DNA of 64,000 nt from Flavobacteriales bacterium (GTDB taxonomy: Bacteria; Bacteroidota; Bacteroidia; Flavobacteriales_F; PHOS-HE28), in contig JADKJM010000019.1 in assembly GCA_016721005.1 (NCBI GenBank), positions 558,001 to 622,000 on the forward strand, read 5' to 3'. Below the pieces are notes generated by a model. It did no database searches, had not been told where the DNA came from, and was given only the letters and a program-made list of their open reading frames with translations. The number at the start of each line of letters is the position of its first letter. The first letter of the stretch is position 1. Made by a program: the position numbers and the translations under genes. Shown here one piece after another: positions 34,523 to 42,599 of this stretch.

Positions 34523-35276
34523 GATCACCCACCGCGGTCGCACCTTCAAGGTGGACCTGTCGAACCCCATCGACCTATCGCTCCCGTTGGCGGCCGGTGA
34601 CAGCGGTCCGCGCGCGTGGTATGTCGGCCCGGTGGAGATGGAACCTGTGCGCGATGGGGAGAAGATCTTCTCCGTAAAGGATGGCGCTCCGGTGAATTTC
34701 CGGAACGTCTTCTTCAACCCACACGGACACGGCACGCACACCGAAAGCGTGGGCCATGTATCGCCAGAGATCCATCCGGTAGGCCAACTCTTGGCGCGCT
34801 ACTTCTTCACCGCACAACTGATCAGTCTCCTGCCCGAGCTGCGGCGCGCACCAGACGGCAAGGGCGACACGGTGATCACTCTGGAGCAGTTGCGCAATGT
34901 GGTGAACGAACGGCCGCCGGAAGCGCTGATCCTGCGCACGTTGCCGAATGACATGGCCGCGACGGAACACCAGTGGAGCGGAACGAATCCATGCTATTTG
35001 CAGAGCACCGCTTGTGCGTGGTTGCGTAGCATCGGGGTGAAACACCTGTTGCTGGACCTGCCCAGCGTGGACCGCGAAGAGGACGGTGGCGTACTGGCAG
35101 CGCATCACGCGTTCTGGGATTACCCCAACACGATCGACCTGGAACGGACGATCACCGAATTGATCCATGTGCCGAGTGCGGTGAGGGACGGCGAGTACTT
35201 GTTGGAACTGCAGTTCCCCAACTTCGTGAACGACGCTGCGCCGAGTCGACCGGTCCTGTACACTTTGTTGCCATGA
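34512..35276 (+). CDS. Cyclase-family hydrolase (kynurenine formamidase-like)
   Basis: This 254-residue metal-dependent hydrolase belongs to the putative cyclase family (PF04199) that includes kynurenine formamidase. The signature is PHGHGTHTESVGH, the HxGTHxD/E metal site followed by His. ALILRTLPNDM, LDLPSVDREEDGG, and LAAHHAFWDY with VNDAAPSRPVLYTLLP at the end complete the fold. ATG 34512 is chosen; a GTG two codons earlier is also possible. It overlaps hemW by 11 bp and the MmcQ gene by 4 bp, so the three are likely co-transcribed. The substrate is not certain, since no other kynurenine-pathway gene is in the window. Confidence 0.86.
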   Translation: MLAEITHRGRTFKVDLSNPIDLSLPLAAGDSGPRAWYVGPVEMEPVRDGEKIFSVKDGAPVNFRNVFFNPHGHGTHTESVGHVSPEIHPVGQLLARYFFTAQLISLLPELRRAPDGKGDTVITLEQLRNVVNERPPEALILRTLPNDMAATEHQWSGTNPCYLQSTACAWLRSIGVKHLLLDLPSVDREEDGGVLAAHHAFWDYPNTIDLERTITELIHVPSAVRDGEYLLELQFPNFVNDAAPSRPVLYTLLP

Positions 35277-35620
35277 CGCTTGAACGTCTTCAGGCGTATT
35301 GCGCGCAGAAGTCCGGTGTGTCGTGGGATACACCATTCGGGCCGGATGTGCTCGTATTCCGCGTCGCTGGGAAGATCTTCGCGTTGGCACCGATCGAGGT
35401 CTTCGACACCGTGAACCTGAAGTGCGACCCCGAACGCGCCATTGAACTACGCGAACGGTACGACGGCATCATCCCCGGGTACCACATGAACAAACAGCAT
35501 TGGAATACCGTGGATGTCACTGGCTCCGTTCCGGAGAAGTTGATCCTCGAATTGGCGGATCACAGCTATGATCTGATCCGTGCTTCGTTACCAAGGAAAT
35601 TGCGCGATGAATTGAAGTGA
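35273..35620 (+). CDS. MmcQ/YjbR family protein
   Basis: This 115-residue protein has the CyaY-like fold of the MmcQ/YjbR family. It opens LERLQAYCAQKSGVSWDTPF, continues with DVLVFRVAGKIFALAPIE and VNLKCDPERAIELRERYDGI, and has the conserved IPGYHMNKQHWNTVDV block. The C-terminus ELADHSYDLIRASLPRKLRD is also typical. It starts in an ATGA overlap with the cyclase-family gene. Members are often labelled DNA-binding, but no defined function is established. Confidence 0.9.
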   Translation: MTLERLQAYCAQKSGVSWDTPFGPDVLVFRVAGKIFALAPIEVFDTVNLKCDPERAIELRERYDGIIPGYHMNKQHWNTVDVTGSVPEKLILELADHSYDLIRASLPRKLRDELK

Positions 35621-35644
35621 TCGGTCCGCTGCGCCCACTGGAAG

Positions 35645-35652
35645 TACTTTCG
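35645..35652 (+). promoter_or_regulatory. -7 box directly before DUF502 gene
   Basis: TACTTTCG is separated from ATG 35657 by CGCT only. It is one of the clearest cases in this window of a -7 box whose start site would fall on the start codon. Confidence 0.5.
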
Positions 35653-35656
35653 CGCT

Positions 35657-36238
35657 ATGGCAGCGTACGGACGTTTGACGGGTCGATTGATCCTCGGTTA
35701 TTTCTTGCGCGGCTTGTTGCTGTTGGTGCCCATCACGGTGATCGTCTGGGCCATCTACCGGGTGCTCGCCTTCCTCGACAACATCATCAAGACGGACATC
35801 CCGGGCCTTGGACTTATCATCCTTCTGACCACGATCACGGTGGTCGGTTGGTTGGGCAGCACGATCCTCTTTCAGCCCTTGGCGGAGATCGGCGAGGACC
35901 TCTTGCAACGGATCCCGTTCATCAAAACGATGTACGGTACCCTGAAGGATCTGGTGGAAGCACTCGTGGGGAGCAAGCGCAAATTCGATCGACCGGTGCT
36001 GGTCAAATTCGGCTCCGGCGTGGAAGCTGAACGCCTGGGCTTCATCACACAGGACGACCTGAACCACTTGGGGGTCGGTCCTGAAAAGGCGGCCGTCTAC
36101 TTCCCGCACTCCTTTGCGTGGAGTGGCAACCTGCTCATCATCCCGAAAGCGAACATCATCCCGTTGGAAGCCAAGGCGGCGGACGTGATGAAGTTCGCGG
36201 TGAGCGGGGGCGTTTCACAGGTTGATGAGGAAGAATAG
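35657..36238 (+). CDS. DUF502 membrane protein
   Basis: This 193-residue protein has two N-terminal membrane helices (YFLRGLLLLVPITVIVWAIY and LIILLTTITVVGWLGSTILF) and a cytoplasmic or periplasmic soluble part. It matches DUF502: RIPFIKTMYGTLKDLVEALV after the second helix, then LVKFGSGVEAERLGFIT and VYFPHSFAWSGNLLIIP. The C-terminus ends FAVSGGVSQVDEEE. It follows the hemW/cyclase/MmcQ group but has its own -7 box. No biochemical function is established for the family. Confidence 0.9.
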   Translation: MAAYGRLTGRLILGYFLRGLLLLVPITVIVWAIYRVLAFLDNIIKTDIPGLGLIILLTTITVVGWLGSTILFQPLAEIGEDLLQRIPFIKTMYGTLKDLVEALVGSKRKFDRPVLVKFGSGVEAERLGFITQDDLNHLGVGPEKAAVYFPHSFAWSGNLLIIPKANIIPLEAKAADVMKFAVSGGVSQVDEEE

Positions 36239-36277
36239 CCTTGGAGCCCGGCATATTGGTTGCCCGAAGCGCACGCC

Positions 36278-37153
36278 ATGAGGATCCATTGTGCCACGCT
36301 CTTTTCGGTTGCATCCGTTCTGATCACTGGAACAGGCCTGTCCCAATCAACGGTCGTTGTGGGCTCGTGGGCATTCAGCACCGGCGTGCATCCGACGTTG
36401 AGCTACACGTTCGAGAACACGGACGAAAGGACCATTGAGAATTTCTGGCGCGCGGAGCTCAAGCGCATCAGTCCCGACGTGAGCAATAAGAAGGAGCTGA
36501 TCGCAGCCAGTGCCTTGATCCCGATGGTTTCACCGGACACGGTGCGCGTATTGGTGAAGGCCGACCAACGCCGAGGCAACTCGGCAGTGACGGTGCATGT
36601 GGCCATCCTCACCACGGCCGGGTGGATCGCGCCGGAAAGTGATCCGAATGCAATGGGGTCCGCACGCGCTTATGTTCAGGAGCGATGCACCGCTCTTCGC
36701 CGCGAGATCGCACAAGAGGCATTCGCGAAAGGGGAAAAGGAATTGGCGCGCTTGCAGAACGATCTGGCGGGTCATGTGCGGGAGAAGGAGCGCGCGGAGC
36801 GAAGCATGGTTTCCAGCAATGCCAAAGAAGCCGAGGCCGTCACCGATCAAGTGCGGATCCGGAAGGAGCGGACGGAACTGGATGAACGGATCACGGAACA
36901 ACAGCAAGTGAACGCGACTGAAGGAACGAAGGAGGACCTGAAGGACCTCGCTCGACTGGTAAAGCAACGCTCCCGCTTGGATCGTGATCTCGAGCGGGCA
37001 ATGGACCGGGAGAAGGTCATGCGGAAGAAGCAGGAGGACCTTGCGTGGGACCTGAAGAAGAACGCAACGGATCATGTGCGCAAAGTGGCGGACATCGAGC
37101 GGCAGGAAGGCGTGGTGAAGGAGTTGCGCGAGAAGCTCGAAGCGATCCACTGA
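36278..37153 (+). CDS. Exported coiled-coil protein of unknown function
   Basis: This exported protein of about 291 residues has signal peptide RIHCATLFSVASVLITGTGL followed by SQST. Residues about 20-115 form a small beta domain (VVGSWAFSTGVHPTLSYTFE, NTDERTIENFWRAELKRISP, VRVLVKADQRRGNSAVTVHV). From about 130 to the end it is almost continuous charged coiled coil (KELARLQNDLAGHVREKERA, RSRLDRDLERAMDREKVMRK). ATG 36278 is used, since an upstream in-frame ATG adds only six residues. I do not recognise the family. The N-terminal part could bind a partner, with the coil providing length or oligomerisation. Confidence 0.78.
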   Translation: MRIHCATLFSVASVLITGTGLSQSTVVVGSWAFSTGVHPTLSYTFENTDERTIENFWRAELKRISPDVSNKKELIAASALIPMVSPDTVRVLVKADQRRGNSAVTVHVAILTTAGWIAPESDPNAMGSARAYVQERCTALRREIAQEAFAKGEKELARLQNDLAGHVREKERAERSMVSSNAKEAEAVTDQVRIRKERTELDERITEQQQVNATEGTKEDLKDLARLVKQRSRLDRDLERAMDREKVMRKKQEDLAWDLKKNATDHVRKVADIERQEGVVKELREKLEAIH

Positions 37154-37181
37154 GCCCAACTACCTTGGCCTGCGCGAACGC

Positions 37182-38093
37182 ATGCACGCCCGTCGGAACG
37201 CCCTTTTGCTGTTGCACCTCACGGTGTTCATCTGGGGTTTCACCGGCATCCTCGGCAAGCTTATCCAGCAGGGCACGTTGCATTTGGTCTACACCCGGAC
37301 GGTGATCGCGGCGGTCGGCTTGGGGTTCGCCGCCGTGTGGATGAAGCGATCGATCTCACTGCGCGCTCCGGGGTTGATCAACTACCTCTTGACCGGACTG
37401 TTGATCGCTGCACATTGGATCACCTTCTATGGTGCCATCAAGATCAGTACGGCTAGCATCGCGGCGGCGTGCCTCAGTACCAGCACGGTGTTCACCGCGC
37501 TGCTCGAACCGTTCTGGTTCAAACGTCGGATCCGTGTGTATGAGGTTGTGCTCGGCACAGTCGTCATCGCGGCGCTGCTCTTGATCTTCGGCATCGAATC
37601 CGAGTACCGCTTGGGCATCGCGGTCGGTGTGCTCAGTGCTTTCCTCAGTGCGTGGTTCAACATCATCAACGCGGTGCTGGTGCAGCGGGACAATGTGGTC
37701 CGTATCGGGTTCTATGAAATGGTAAGCGTGGCTCTGGTCATGGGGGTCGGCCTTTGGGTGGTCGGTGATCTGCCGCCTCCGTTGTGGGAACTTCCCACGA
37801 GTGACATCATTTATCACCTGATCCTCGGCCTCGTCTGTACATCGTTCTCCTTCGTCACGGGCATTCTGGTGATGCGGCAACTCTCGCCGTTCACGGTCAT
37901 GCTTACGGTGAATCTCGAACCGGTGTACACGATCCTCATCGCACTTCTGATCTGGGGTGAAGAGGAACGATTGAGCATCGGGTCCTACTTGGGCATCGCG
38001 CTGATCCTGGGCTGCCTGTTGTTGAACGGCTGGTTCCAGAAGCGGCGCAAACGAACTGAACTGGCGGAACCCGATCCCTTGGGTCGCGGGTGA
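37182..38093 (+). CDS. EamA/DMT-family transporter
   Basis: This 303-residue inner-membrane transporter of the drug/metabolite superfamily has two EamA repeats of five helices (about 8-140 and 150-290). The first helix NALLLLHLTVFIWGFTGILG and the block TGLLIAAHWITFYGAIKIST are typical. The second repeat ends with LSIGSYLGIALILGCLLLNG. A charged tail follows. Substrates range from amino acids to nucleotides and metabolites and cannot be assigned. It lies between the exported coiled-coil gene and ispG, with no overlap. Confidence 0.9.
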   Translation: MHARRNALLLLHLTVFIWGFTGILGKLIQQGTLHLVYTRTVIAAVGLGFAAVWMKRSISLRAPGLINYLLTGLLIAAHWITFYGAIKISTASIAAACLSTSTVFTALLEPFWFKRRIRVYEVVLGTVVIAALLLIFGIESEYRLGIAVGVLSAFLSAWFNIINAVLVQRDNVVRIGFYEMVSVALVMGVGLWVVGDLPPPLWELPTSDIIYHLILGLVCTSFSFVTGILVMRQLSPFTVMLTVNLEPVYTILIALLIWGEEERLSIGSYLGIALILGCLLLNGWFQKRRKRTELAEPDPLGRG

Positions 38094-38110
38094 GGCCGCA
38101 GGTGTACGGA

Positions 38111-38118
38111 TATCTTCG
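38111..38118 (+). promoter_or_regulatory. -7 box directly before ispG start
   Basis: TATCTTCG is 5 nt before ATG 38124, the same spacing as at purQ. It implies an essentially leaderless transcript. Confidence 0.48.
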
Positions 38119-38123
38119 CTGCC

Positions 38124-40073
38124 ATGTCCGAGGTGATCCCTACTGCACAGGTCCAGTACTGCCCGAGCCTGGTCCGCTATGAGCGGTGGCGTACCCGTGA
38201 AGTGCGGGTCGGTACCATCGGTATCGGCGGCGACCACCCGATCCGCGTGCAAAGCATGACGACCACGGATACGATGGACACCGATGCGACGGTGGCGCAG
38301 AGCATCCGCATGATCGAGGCGGGATGTGAACTCGTGCGCATCACCGCACCAAGCAAGAAGGAAGCGGAGAATCTGGCGGAGATCAAGAAGCGGATCCGCG
38401 CTGCGGGATTCGACGCACCGTTGGTGGCGGACATCCACTTCACACCGAACGCGGCAGAGATCGCAGCGCGCATCGTGGAGAAGGTGCGTGTGAATCCGGG
38501 CAACTACGCCGACAAGAAGAAGTTCGATGTCCGTGAGTACACCGACGCGCAGTATGAAGAGGAGTTGCAGCGCATCCGCGAGCGCTTTCTTCCATTGGTG
38601 CGAATCTGCAAAGAGCACGGCACCGCGATGCGGATCGGCACGAACCACGGCAGCTTGAGTGATCGCATCCTCAACCGCTACGGCGACACGCCGCTCGGCA
38701 TGGTGGAGAGTGCGTTCGAGTTCCTGCGCGTGTGCCGCGATGAGAACTACCACGAGATCGTCCTCAGTATGAAGGCGAGCAACACCCAAGTGATGGTGCA
38801 AGCCTACCGCCTCCTCGTACACCGCATGATGGAGCTCGGCTGGGACTACCCGCTACACCTCGGCGTGACCGAAGCCGGTGATGGCGAGGACGGCCGGATC
38901 AAGAGCGCGGTGGGTATTGGAGCGTTGCTGGAGGATGGCTTGGGCGACACCGTGCGAGTGAGCCTGACGGAAGAGCCTGAGCTGGAGATCCCCGTCGCGC
39001 AAGCATTGGTGCGACGCTATACGACTCGTGGCGGACACGACCCGATCATGACCAGTGACCGGTGGCCTGTGCATCCTTTTGATCATGTACGCTGCGCCAC
39101 GCACGAAGTGCTTAACATGGGTGCGCGTCATGTGCCAGTGGTGATGGCCGACCTCAGCGCGAAGGAGAAGATCACTCCCGCCACGTTGTTCGCGTGGGGT
39201 TATCGCTACAGCGTTCCCTTGGACAAATGGACCATCACCGATCAGGCGTGCGACTACGCCTTCATCGGTAAGAACGGCATCGACTTCGAGATCCCCGGAA
39301 CACTTGGTTTGGTGCAGGAACACGCCACGTGGTTGTTGGACAAGGGCAAGGAGCGACACTACCCGTTCCTGACGGCAAAGGAATTTCTGGCCGCTGTTGA
39401 ACGGCATCCGCGTTTCAACCTCGTGTACACAACGCTGCCGCAGCTCACACGCGAACTGATCGACGCACTGAAAGCCGACCCGAGCACCGTTCTGCTGATC
39501 GACACGTACAACGCACACGGCATGGCCGAGCAACGTCGCCTGTTCGTGGAATTGATGAATGCGGGATGCGAAGTGCCGGTGATCATCGGTCGCGCATACG
39601 GATCGATCAATAAGGACGACCTCGTCCTGCATAGCAGCACGGACATCGGACCACTGTTCCTCGACGGCCTGGGTGATGGGATCTTCATTGCCGACGAGGA
39701 CGGAGGACGCGAGGATCTCGTGTGCCGTACCGCGTTCGGGATCCTTCAAGCCACACGCACACGAACCAGTAAGACCGAGTACATCAGCTGCCCCAGCTGT
39801 GGGCGAACGCTCTTCGATCTGCAAGAGACCACCACGAGGATCCGCGCGCGTACCAGTCATCTGAAAGGACTGAAGATCGGGATCATGGGCTGCATCGTGA
39901 ACGGACCCGGCGAGATGGCCGACGCGGACTATGGCTATGTGGGAACCGGCCCGGGTGTGATCACCTTGTACAAGGAGAAGAACGTCGTGAAGCGCAACGT
40001 GCCCAGTGCGCAGGCCGTGGATGAACTCGTTGCTCTCATCAAGGAGCACGGCGATTGGGTGGAGGTGGAATGA
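38124..40073 (+). CDS. ispG: 4-hydroxy-3-methylbut-2-enyl-diphosphate synthase
   Basis: This 649-residue IspG (GcpE) is an iron-sulfur enzyme of the MEP isoprenoid pathway. It is the long form with an insert between the TIM barrel and the cluster domain, usual in Bacteroidota and plants. The barrel begins TREVRVGTIGIGGDHPIRVQ and has SMTTTDTMDT, PLVADIHFTPNAAEIAAR and VRVNPGNYADKKKF. The cluster domain has YISCPSCGRTLFDL and GIMGCIVNGPGEMADADYGY. Length matches other Bacteroidota orthologues. A -7 box lies 5 nt before the ATG. The reaction converts MEcPP to HMBPP. Confidence 0.96.
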   Translation: MSEVIPTAQVQYCPSLVRYERWRTREVRVGTIGIGGDHPIRVQSMTTTDTMDTDATVAQSIRMIEAGCELVRITAPSKKEAENLAEIKKRIRAAGFDAPLVADIHFTPNAAEIAARIVEKVRVNPGNYADKKKFDVREYTDAQYEEELQRIRERFLPLVRICKEHGTAMRIGTNHGSLSDRILNRYGDTPLGMVESAFEFLRVCRDENYHEIVLSMKASNTQVMVQAYRLLVHRMMELGWDYPLHLGVTEAGDGEDGRIKSAVGIGALLEDGLGDTVRVSLTEEPELEIPVAQALVRRYTTRGGHDPIMTSDRWPVHPFDHVRCATHEVLNMGARHVPVVMADLSAKEKITPATLFAWGYRYSVPLDKWTITDQACDYAFIGKNGIDFEIPGTLGLVQEHATWLLDKGKERHYPFLTAKEFLAAVERHPRFNLVYTTLPQLTRELIDALKADPSTVLLIDTYNAHGMAEQRRLFVELMNAGCEVPVIIGRAYGSINKDDLVLHSSTDIGPLFLDGLGDGIFIADEDGGREDLVCRTAFGILQATRTRTSKTEYISCPSCGRTLFDLQETTTRIRARTSHLKGLKIGIMGCIVNGPGEMADADYGYVGTGPGVITLYKEKNVVKRNVPSAQAVDELVALIKEHGDWVEVE

Positions 40074-40086
40074 AACAACAGTGGAC

Positions 40087-40707
40087 ATGGGGAAGCGGAT
40101 CGCGTTAGTCGGTATTTCGATCATGATGTTGGTGGCGAGCGCGAGTGCGCAACGCACGCGAGGATTGGAACAGATCGCATACACGCTAGCCGGTTCATAT
40201 ACCAGCGCCGAACAAGCGAAATCGGACACCAGTTATTTCGAGATCGAACTTGAAATGGTGCGCATCTGGCCGAAGCGGAAGGATGGCGCGTGGTTCTATG
40301 TGGAACAGGCGATCGCCGCGAACAAAGCGAAGCCCTATCGCCAGCGCGTGTACCATGTACGCGAGATCAATGACAGCACTTACACGAGCGACATCCACAC
40401 CATCAAGGGTGGCGAAGCGTTGTTCGGGATCTACAAGGATCCGCTAGCGCTTGAAGCGATCAACCCGGACTCGCTCGGCTTACTGGACGGATGTACGATC
40501 ACGTTGCAGCGGCGCGGGTCCGTGTACGTCGGTAGCACCCGTGGTCGGGATTGCGCGAATGCATGGGGGAAGGCGGCCTATGCGACCAGCGAGGTGAGTG
40601 TGTTCACCGATCGGATGGTGAGTTGGGATCGTGGCTACGACGACAAGGGCGTCCAGGTCTGGGGTGCCGAGAAGGGCGGCTACGTATTCGTCAAACGAAA
40701 GCACTAG
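40087..40707 (+). CDS. CpcT/CpeT-family exported protein
   Basis: This 206-residue exported protein has signal peptide GKRIALVGISIMMLVASASA followed by QRTRG. The mature part fits the CpcT/CpeT chromophore-lyase fold: YTLAGSYTSAEQAKSDTSYF, GAWFYVEQAIAANKAKPYRQ, and RVYHVREINDSTYTSDI. GCTITLQRRGSVYVGSTRGR follows near the end. ATG 40087 is chosen because the earlier open frame overlaps the end of ispG without homology. Non-photosynthetic members exist in Bacteroidota and do not attach bilins, so the role is unknown; it is probably periplasmic. It overlaps no neighbour. Confidence 0.85.
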   Translation: MGKRIALVGISIMMLVASASAQRTRGLEQIAYTLAGSYTSAEQAKSDTSYFEIELEMVRIWPKRKDGAWFYVEQAIAANKAKPYRQRVYHVREINDSTYTSDIHTIKGGEALFGIYKDPLALEAINPDSLGLLDGCTITLQRRGSVYVGSTRGRDCANAWGKAAYATSEVSVFTDRMVSWDRGYDDKGVQVWGAEKGGYVFVKRKH

Positions 40708-40713
40708 AAAGCG

Positions 40714-40747
40714 CCAAGGCCATCCTCCTTGCGGTGGACGGCCTTGG
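40714..40747. terminator. Candidate bidirectional terminator hairpin
   Basis: CCAAGGCC and GGCCTTGG form perfect 8-bp arms around an 18-bp loop between the CpcT-like gene and the convergent small ORF. There is no long T tract on either side, so it may be a terminator or simply an RNA-stabilising hairpin. Confidence 0.45.
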
Positions 40748-40769
40748 GCTATGGTGTATTTGGTGTGGT

Positions 40770-40895
40770 TCAATCACAAGTGACCACCTGGGCGGTGGCC
40801 TGGGACGGCTTGCTACTTCCGTTGGTCATGGCGGCACATACGAGCAGGATCAGCAGTACGCCGGCCTGGATCAGGGTGCGGTGTTTCGTTTCCAT
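40770..40895 (-). CDS. Possible small membrane or exported peptide
   Basis: A 41-residue frame begins METKHRTLIQAGVLLILLVC and ends in QATAQVVTCD. It has a basic start and one hydrophobic stretch, so it could be a small membrane or secreted peptide. An ATG five codons upstream (40910) is an alternative. It lies downstream of the winged-helix regulator in the same direction, inside a 320-bp interval (40708-41027) with no other gene. No recognised family; the call is tentative. Confidence 0.35.
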   Translation of the reverse strand: METKHRTLIQAGVLLILLVCAAMTNGSSKPSQATAQVVTCD

Positions 40896-41027
40896 GGTGG
40901 GGGTGTTCATTGGTGTTGCTTGGACCTTGTGAACGGCGGCCGGTCCGGCAGGTTTGGTGAATTCGACGGAAGCCGGATACCCGCCGATGGACCACTTTGC
41001 CGACTTCGGCAAGCCGTCCCAAGCTTC

Positions 41028-41312
41028 TTACCCCAGGTATTCCTTTATGGCCGCCACGTACTGTTCGAAGGCGGTAATGCCCTGTGGTGTCAGTGCGCAG
41101 GAAGTGTTCGGGTAGTTCTCCTTGAAGGTCTTCTTCACCCTGATGTAGCCCGCCTCTTTCAACTTGCTCAACTGCACGCTCAGATTACCTCGGGTCGCGC
41201 CGGTCTTCTCCAGAATGAAGGTGAAGTCCGCCTCTTCCACACCCACCAAGAGGCTCACGACCGCAAGCCGCAGCTGGTTATGAAGAACAGGATCAAGCGG
41301 TGCGAAGGCCAT
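41028..41312 (-). CDS. Winged-helix transcriptional regulator (ArsR/MarR-like)
   Basis: This 94-residue DNA-binding protein has the short winged-helix form. PVLHNQLRLAVVSLLVGVEE is the first helix. The recognition region is TGATRGNLSVQLSKLKEAGY, and the wing is IRVKKTFKENYPNTSCALTP. It ends in a dimer helix (GITAFEQYVAAIKEYLG). It overlaps the upstream membrane gene by 20 bp, so they form one leftward operon. The likely target is its own promoter at 41901-41933, where an 11-bp direct repeat overlaps the -33/-7 region. The ligand is unknown. Confidence 0.85.
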   Translation of the reverse strand: MAFAPLDPVLHNQLRLAVVSLLVGVEEADFTFILEKTGATRGNLSVQLSKLKEAGYIRVKKTFKENYPNTSCALTPQGITAFEQYVAAIKEYLG

Positions 41313-41880
41313 CCTCTTGATTCTTCAGCATGAGTCCCGGAATGATATACCCGAAGAACATCGAACCACAATACAGCGCCGTCAGCGTGAGCGGGTCATT
41401 CGTGAAGTGCATGGCCAGTCCGGCGATCCAGAAGAGCACACCGCCGATGATGAGCGGTTTGAAGCGCATGATCTGTCCGGTGAGGAAGGTCGCGAAACCA
41501 GTGAGGAGGGTGATCATTCCGCCGGGATCCTGATGATTTGAAACGCTGGCGGCGATCACGATCATCATAGTGATCACAAAGGCCCCCCAGATCCAACCGA
41601 TCACGCGGTCCATCGGATTGTTCACCGGTTGTCGACGCCCTTCGCGTGCCCCATGGATCGAACTGAGGATCCCGCCAATAAGGCCGGCAATGCCCCATGA
41701 GGCCCCTTGGGAGAACGCTTCGGATCCATTCCGAAGTAGGTAGGTCGCTGCCATCGCAGCGATCAGCAACACTCCCCACAGGAGGAAGTAGAAGCTCATG
41801 CGTGAAAAGCTCTTCTTGGCCTGGCCGATCATGCTTTCGATCACCTTCAGGCTTTGTTCGGGAGTGAGGTCTTGGTCCAT
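41293..41880 (-). CDS. Membrane protein co-transcribed with regulator
   Basis: This 195-residue protein has a cytoplasmic N-terminus (MDQDLTPEQSLKVIESMIGQ) and about five to six membrane helices, including FYFLLWGVLLIAAMAATYLL and MTLLTGFATFLTGQIMRF-like segments. I start at ATG 41880, where the TPEQSLKVIESMI helix begins. The open frame to 41931 is promoter sequence. I recall similar proteins of about 195-200 residues beside short winged-helix regulators in Bacteroidota. Function unknown; sensing of membrane state or a partner role to the regulator is possible. Confidence 0.82.
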   Translation of the reverse strand: MDQDLTPEQSLKVIESMIGQAKKSFSRMSFYFLLWGVLLIAAMAATYLLRNGSEAFSQGASWGIAGLIGGILSSIHGAREGRRQPVNNPMDRVIGWIWGAFVITMMIVIAASVSNHQDPGGMITLLTGFATFLTGQIMRFKPLIIGGVLFWIAGLAMHFTNDPLTLTALYCGSMFFGYIIPGLMLKNQEDGLRTA

Positions 41881-41900
41881 GGTTGTTGGTTTGAACGGGA

Positions 41901-41933
41901 CAAACATAAACCAGTTTACAACATAAACCAAAT
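41901..41933 (-). promoter_or_regulatory. Consensus Bacteroidota promoter with direct repeat
   Basis: On the minus strand TTTG is followed at about 20 nt by TATGTTTG, a perfect TAnnTTTG -7 box ending 20 nt before ATG 41880. Two copies of TGGTTTATGTT, 17 bp apart, lie across the promoter (plus-strand AACATAAACCA at 41903 and 41920). This is the best candidate operator for the co-transcribed winged-helix regulator. Confidence 0.65.
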
Positions 41934-41954
41934 GATCCGGGATCTTTGTTCACC

Positions 41955-42599
41955 ATGAAGACAATTCTTCTTGCCGGGGCGACGGGCTTGATCGGGAACG
42001 AGGTGCTGGAACAGCTACTGATTGGCGACGGGTCCGATCGGGTGATCACCCTTTCGCGGAGGCCGATCGAAAAGGGAAGCGGTTCGTTCGAGCAATGGGT
42101 CGCGAATGATCTCCTCTCCGCGCTGACACAGGAACCGGTGGATGCGGTGATCTGTTGCTTGGGCACCACCATGCGGAATGTCGGTGGGGACAAGCAGCGC
42201 TTCATTCATGTGGACAAGGATCTGGTCCTTGGCTTGGGCCGATGGGCGAAGGCACAGGGCGTCCGAACTTTCATCGTAGTGAGTTCCATGGGCGCGGATC
42301 CCGGTTCCCGCTTCTTCTACAATCGAGTCAAGGGTGAAATGGAAGAAGGCCTGAAGGCGATCGGTCTTCCGACGCTTCACATCTTCCAACCATCCATACT
42401 TACGGGGCCAAGGAAGGAACGCCGCACTGGCGAGCGGATCGGGATCGCAGTGATGAACTTCCTGTCGCCACTGTTACCCGCGCGGTTGCGACCAATGCCT
42501 CACGTCGCGCTCGCCAAAGCGATCATCAACGCATTGCGATCGGAGGGAAGCGGCACGTACCTAGGCCCGGAGATCCTCGCCTTGGCCGATCAGAAGTGA
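41955..42599 (+). CDS. NAD(P)-binding Rossmann-fold oxidoreductase-like protein (HTATIP2/YbjT-like)
   Basis: This 214-residue protein has an extended or atypical SDR-type Rossmann fold. The N-terminal motif is ILLAGATGLIGNEVLEQLL (GATGLIG glycine motif). DAVICCLGTTMRNVGGDKQR and TFIVVSSMGADPGSRFFYNR carry the Ser and Tyr region (Tyr-Asn-Arg-Val-Lys). LPTLHIFQPSILTGPRKERR matches oxidoreductases related to HTATIP2. ATG 41955 follows a GATCTTTG box by 6 nt. The 3' end overlaps the convergent M23 gene by 10 bp. The substrate is unknown. Confidence 0.88.
   Translation: MKTILLAGATGLIGNEVLEQLLIGDGSDRVITLSRRPIEKGSGSFEQWVANDLLSALTQEPVDAVICCLGTTMRNVGGDKQRFIHVDKDLVLGLGRWAKAQGVRTFIVVSSMGADPGSRFFYNRVKGEMEEGLKAIGLPTLHIFQPSILTGPRKERRTGERIGIAVMNFLSPLLPARLRPMPHVALAKAIINALRSEGSGTYLGPEILALADQK

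Noticed and set aside
37356..38822. 488-codon minus-strand frame
   Set aside because: It is the complement of the EamA transporter and ispG genes, His/Asp-rich as expected for a shadow frame.
38853..40229. 458-codon minus-strand frame
   Set aside because: It is antisense to ispG; the sense protein has full family motifs.
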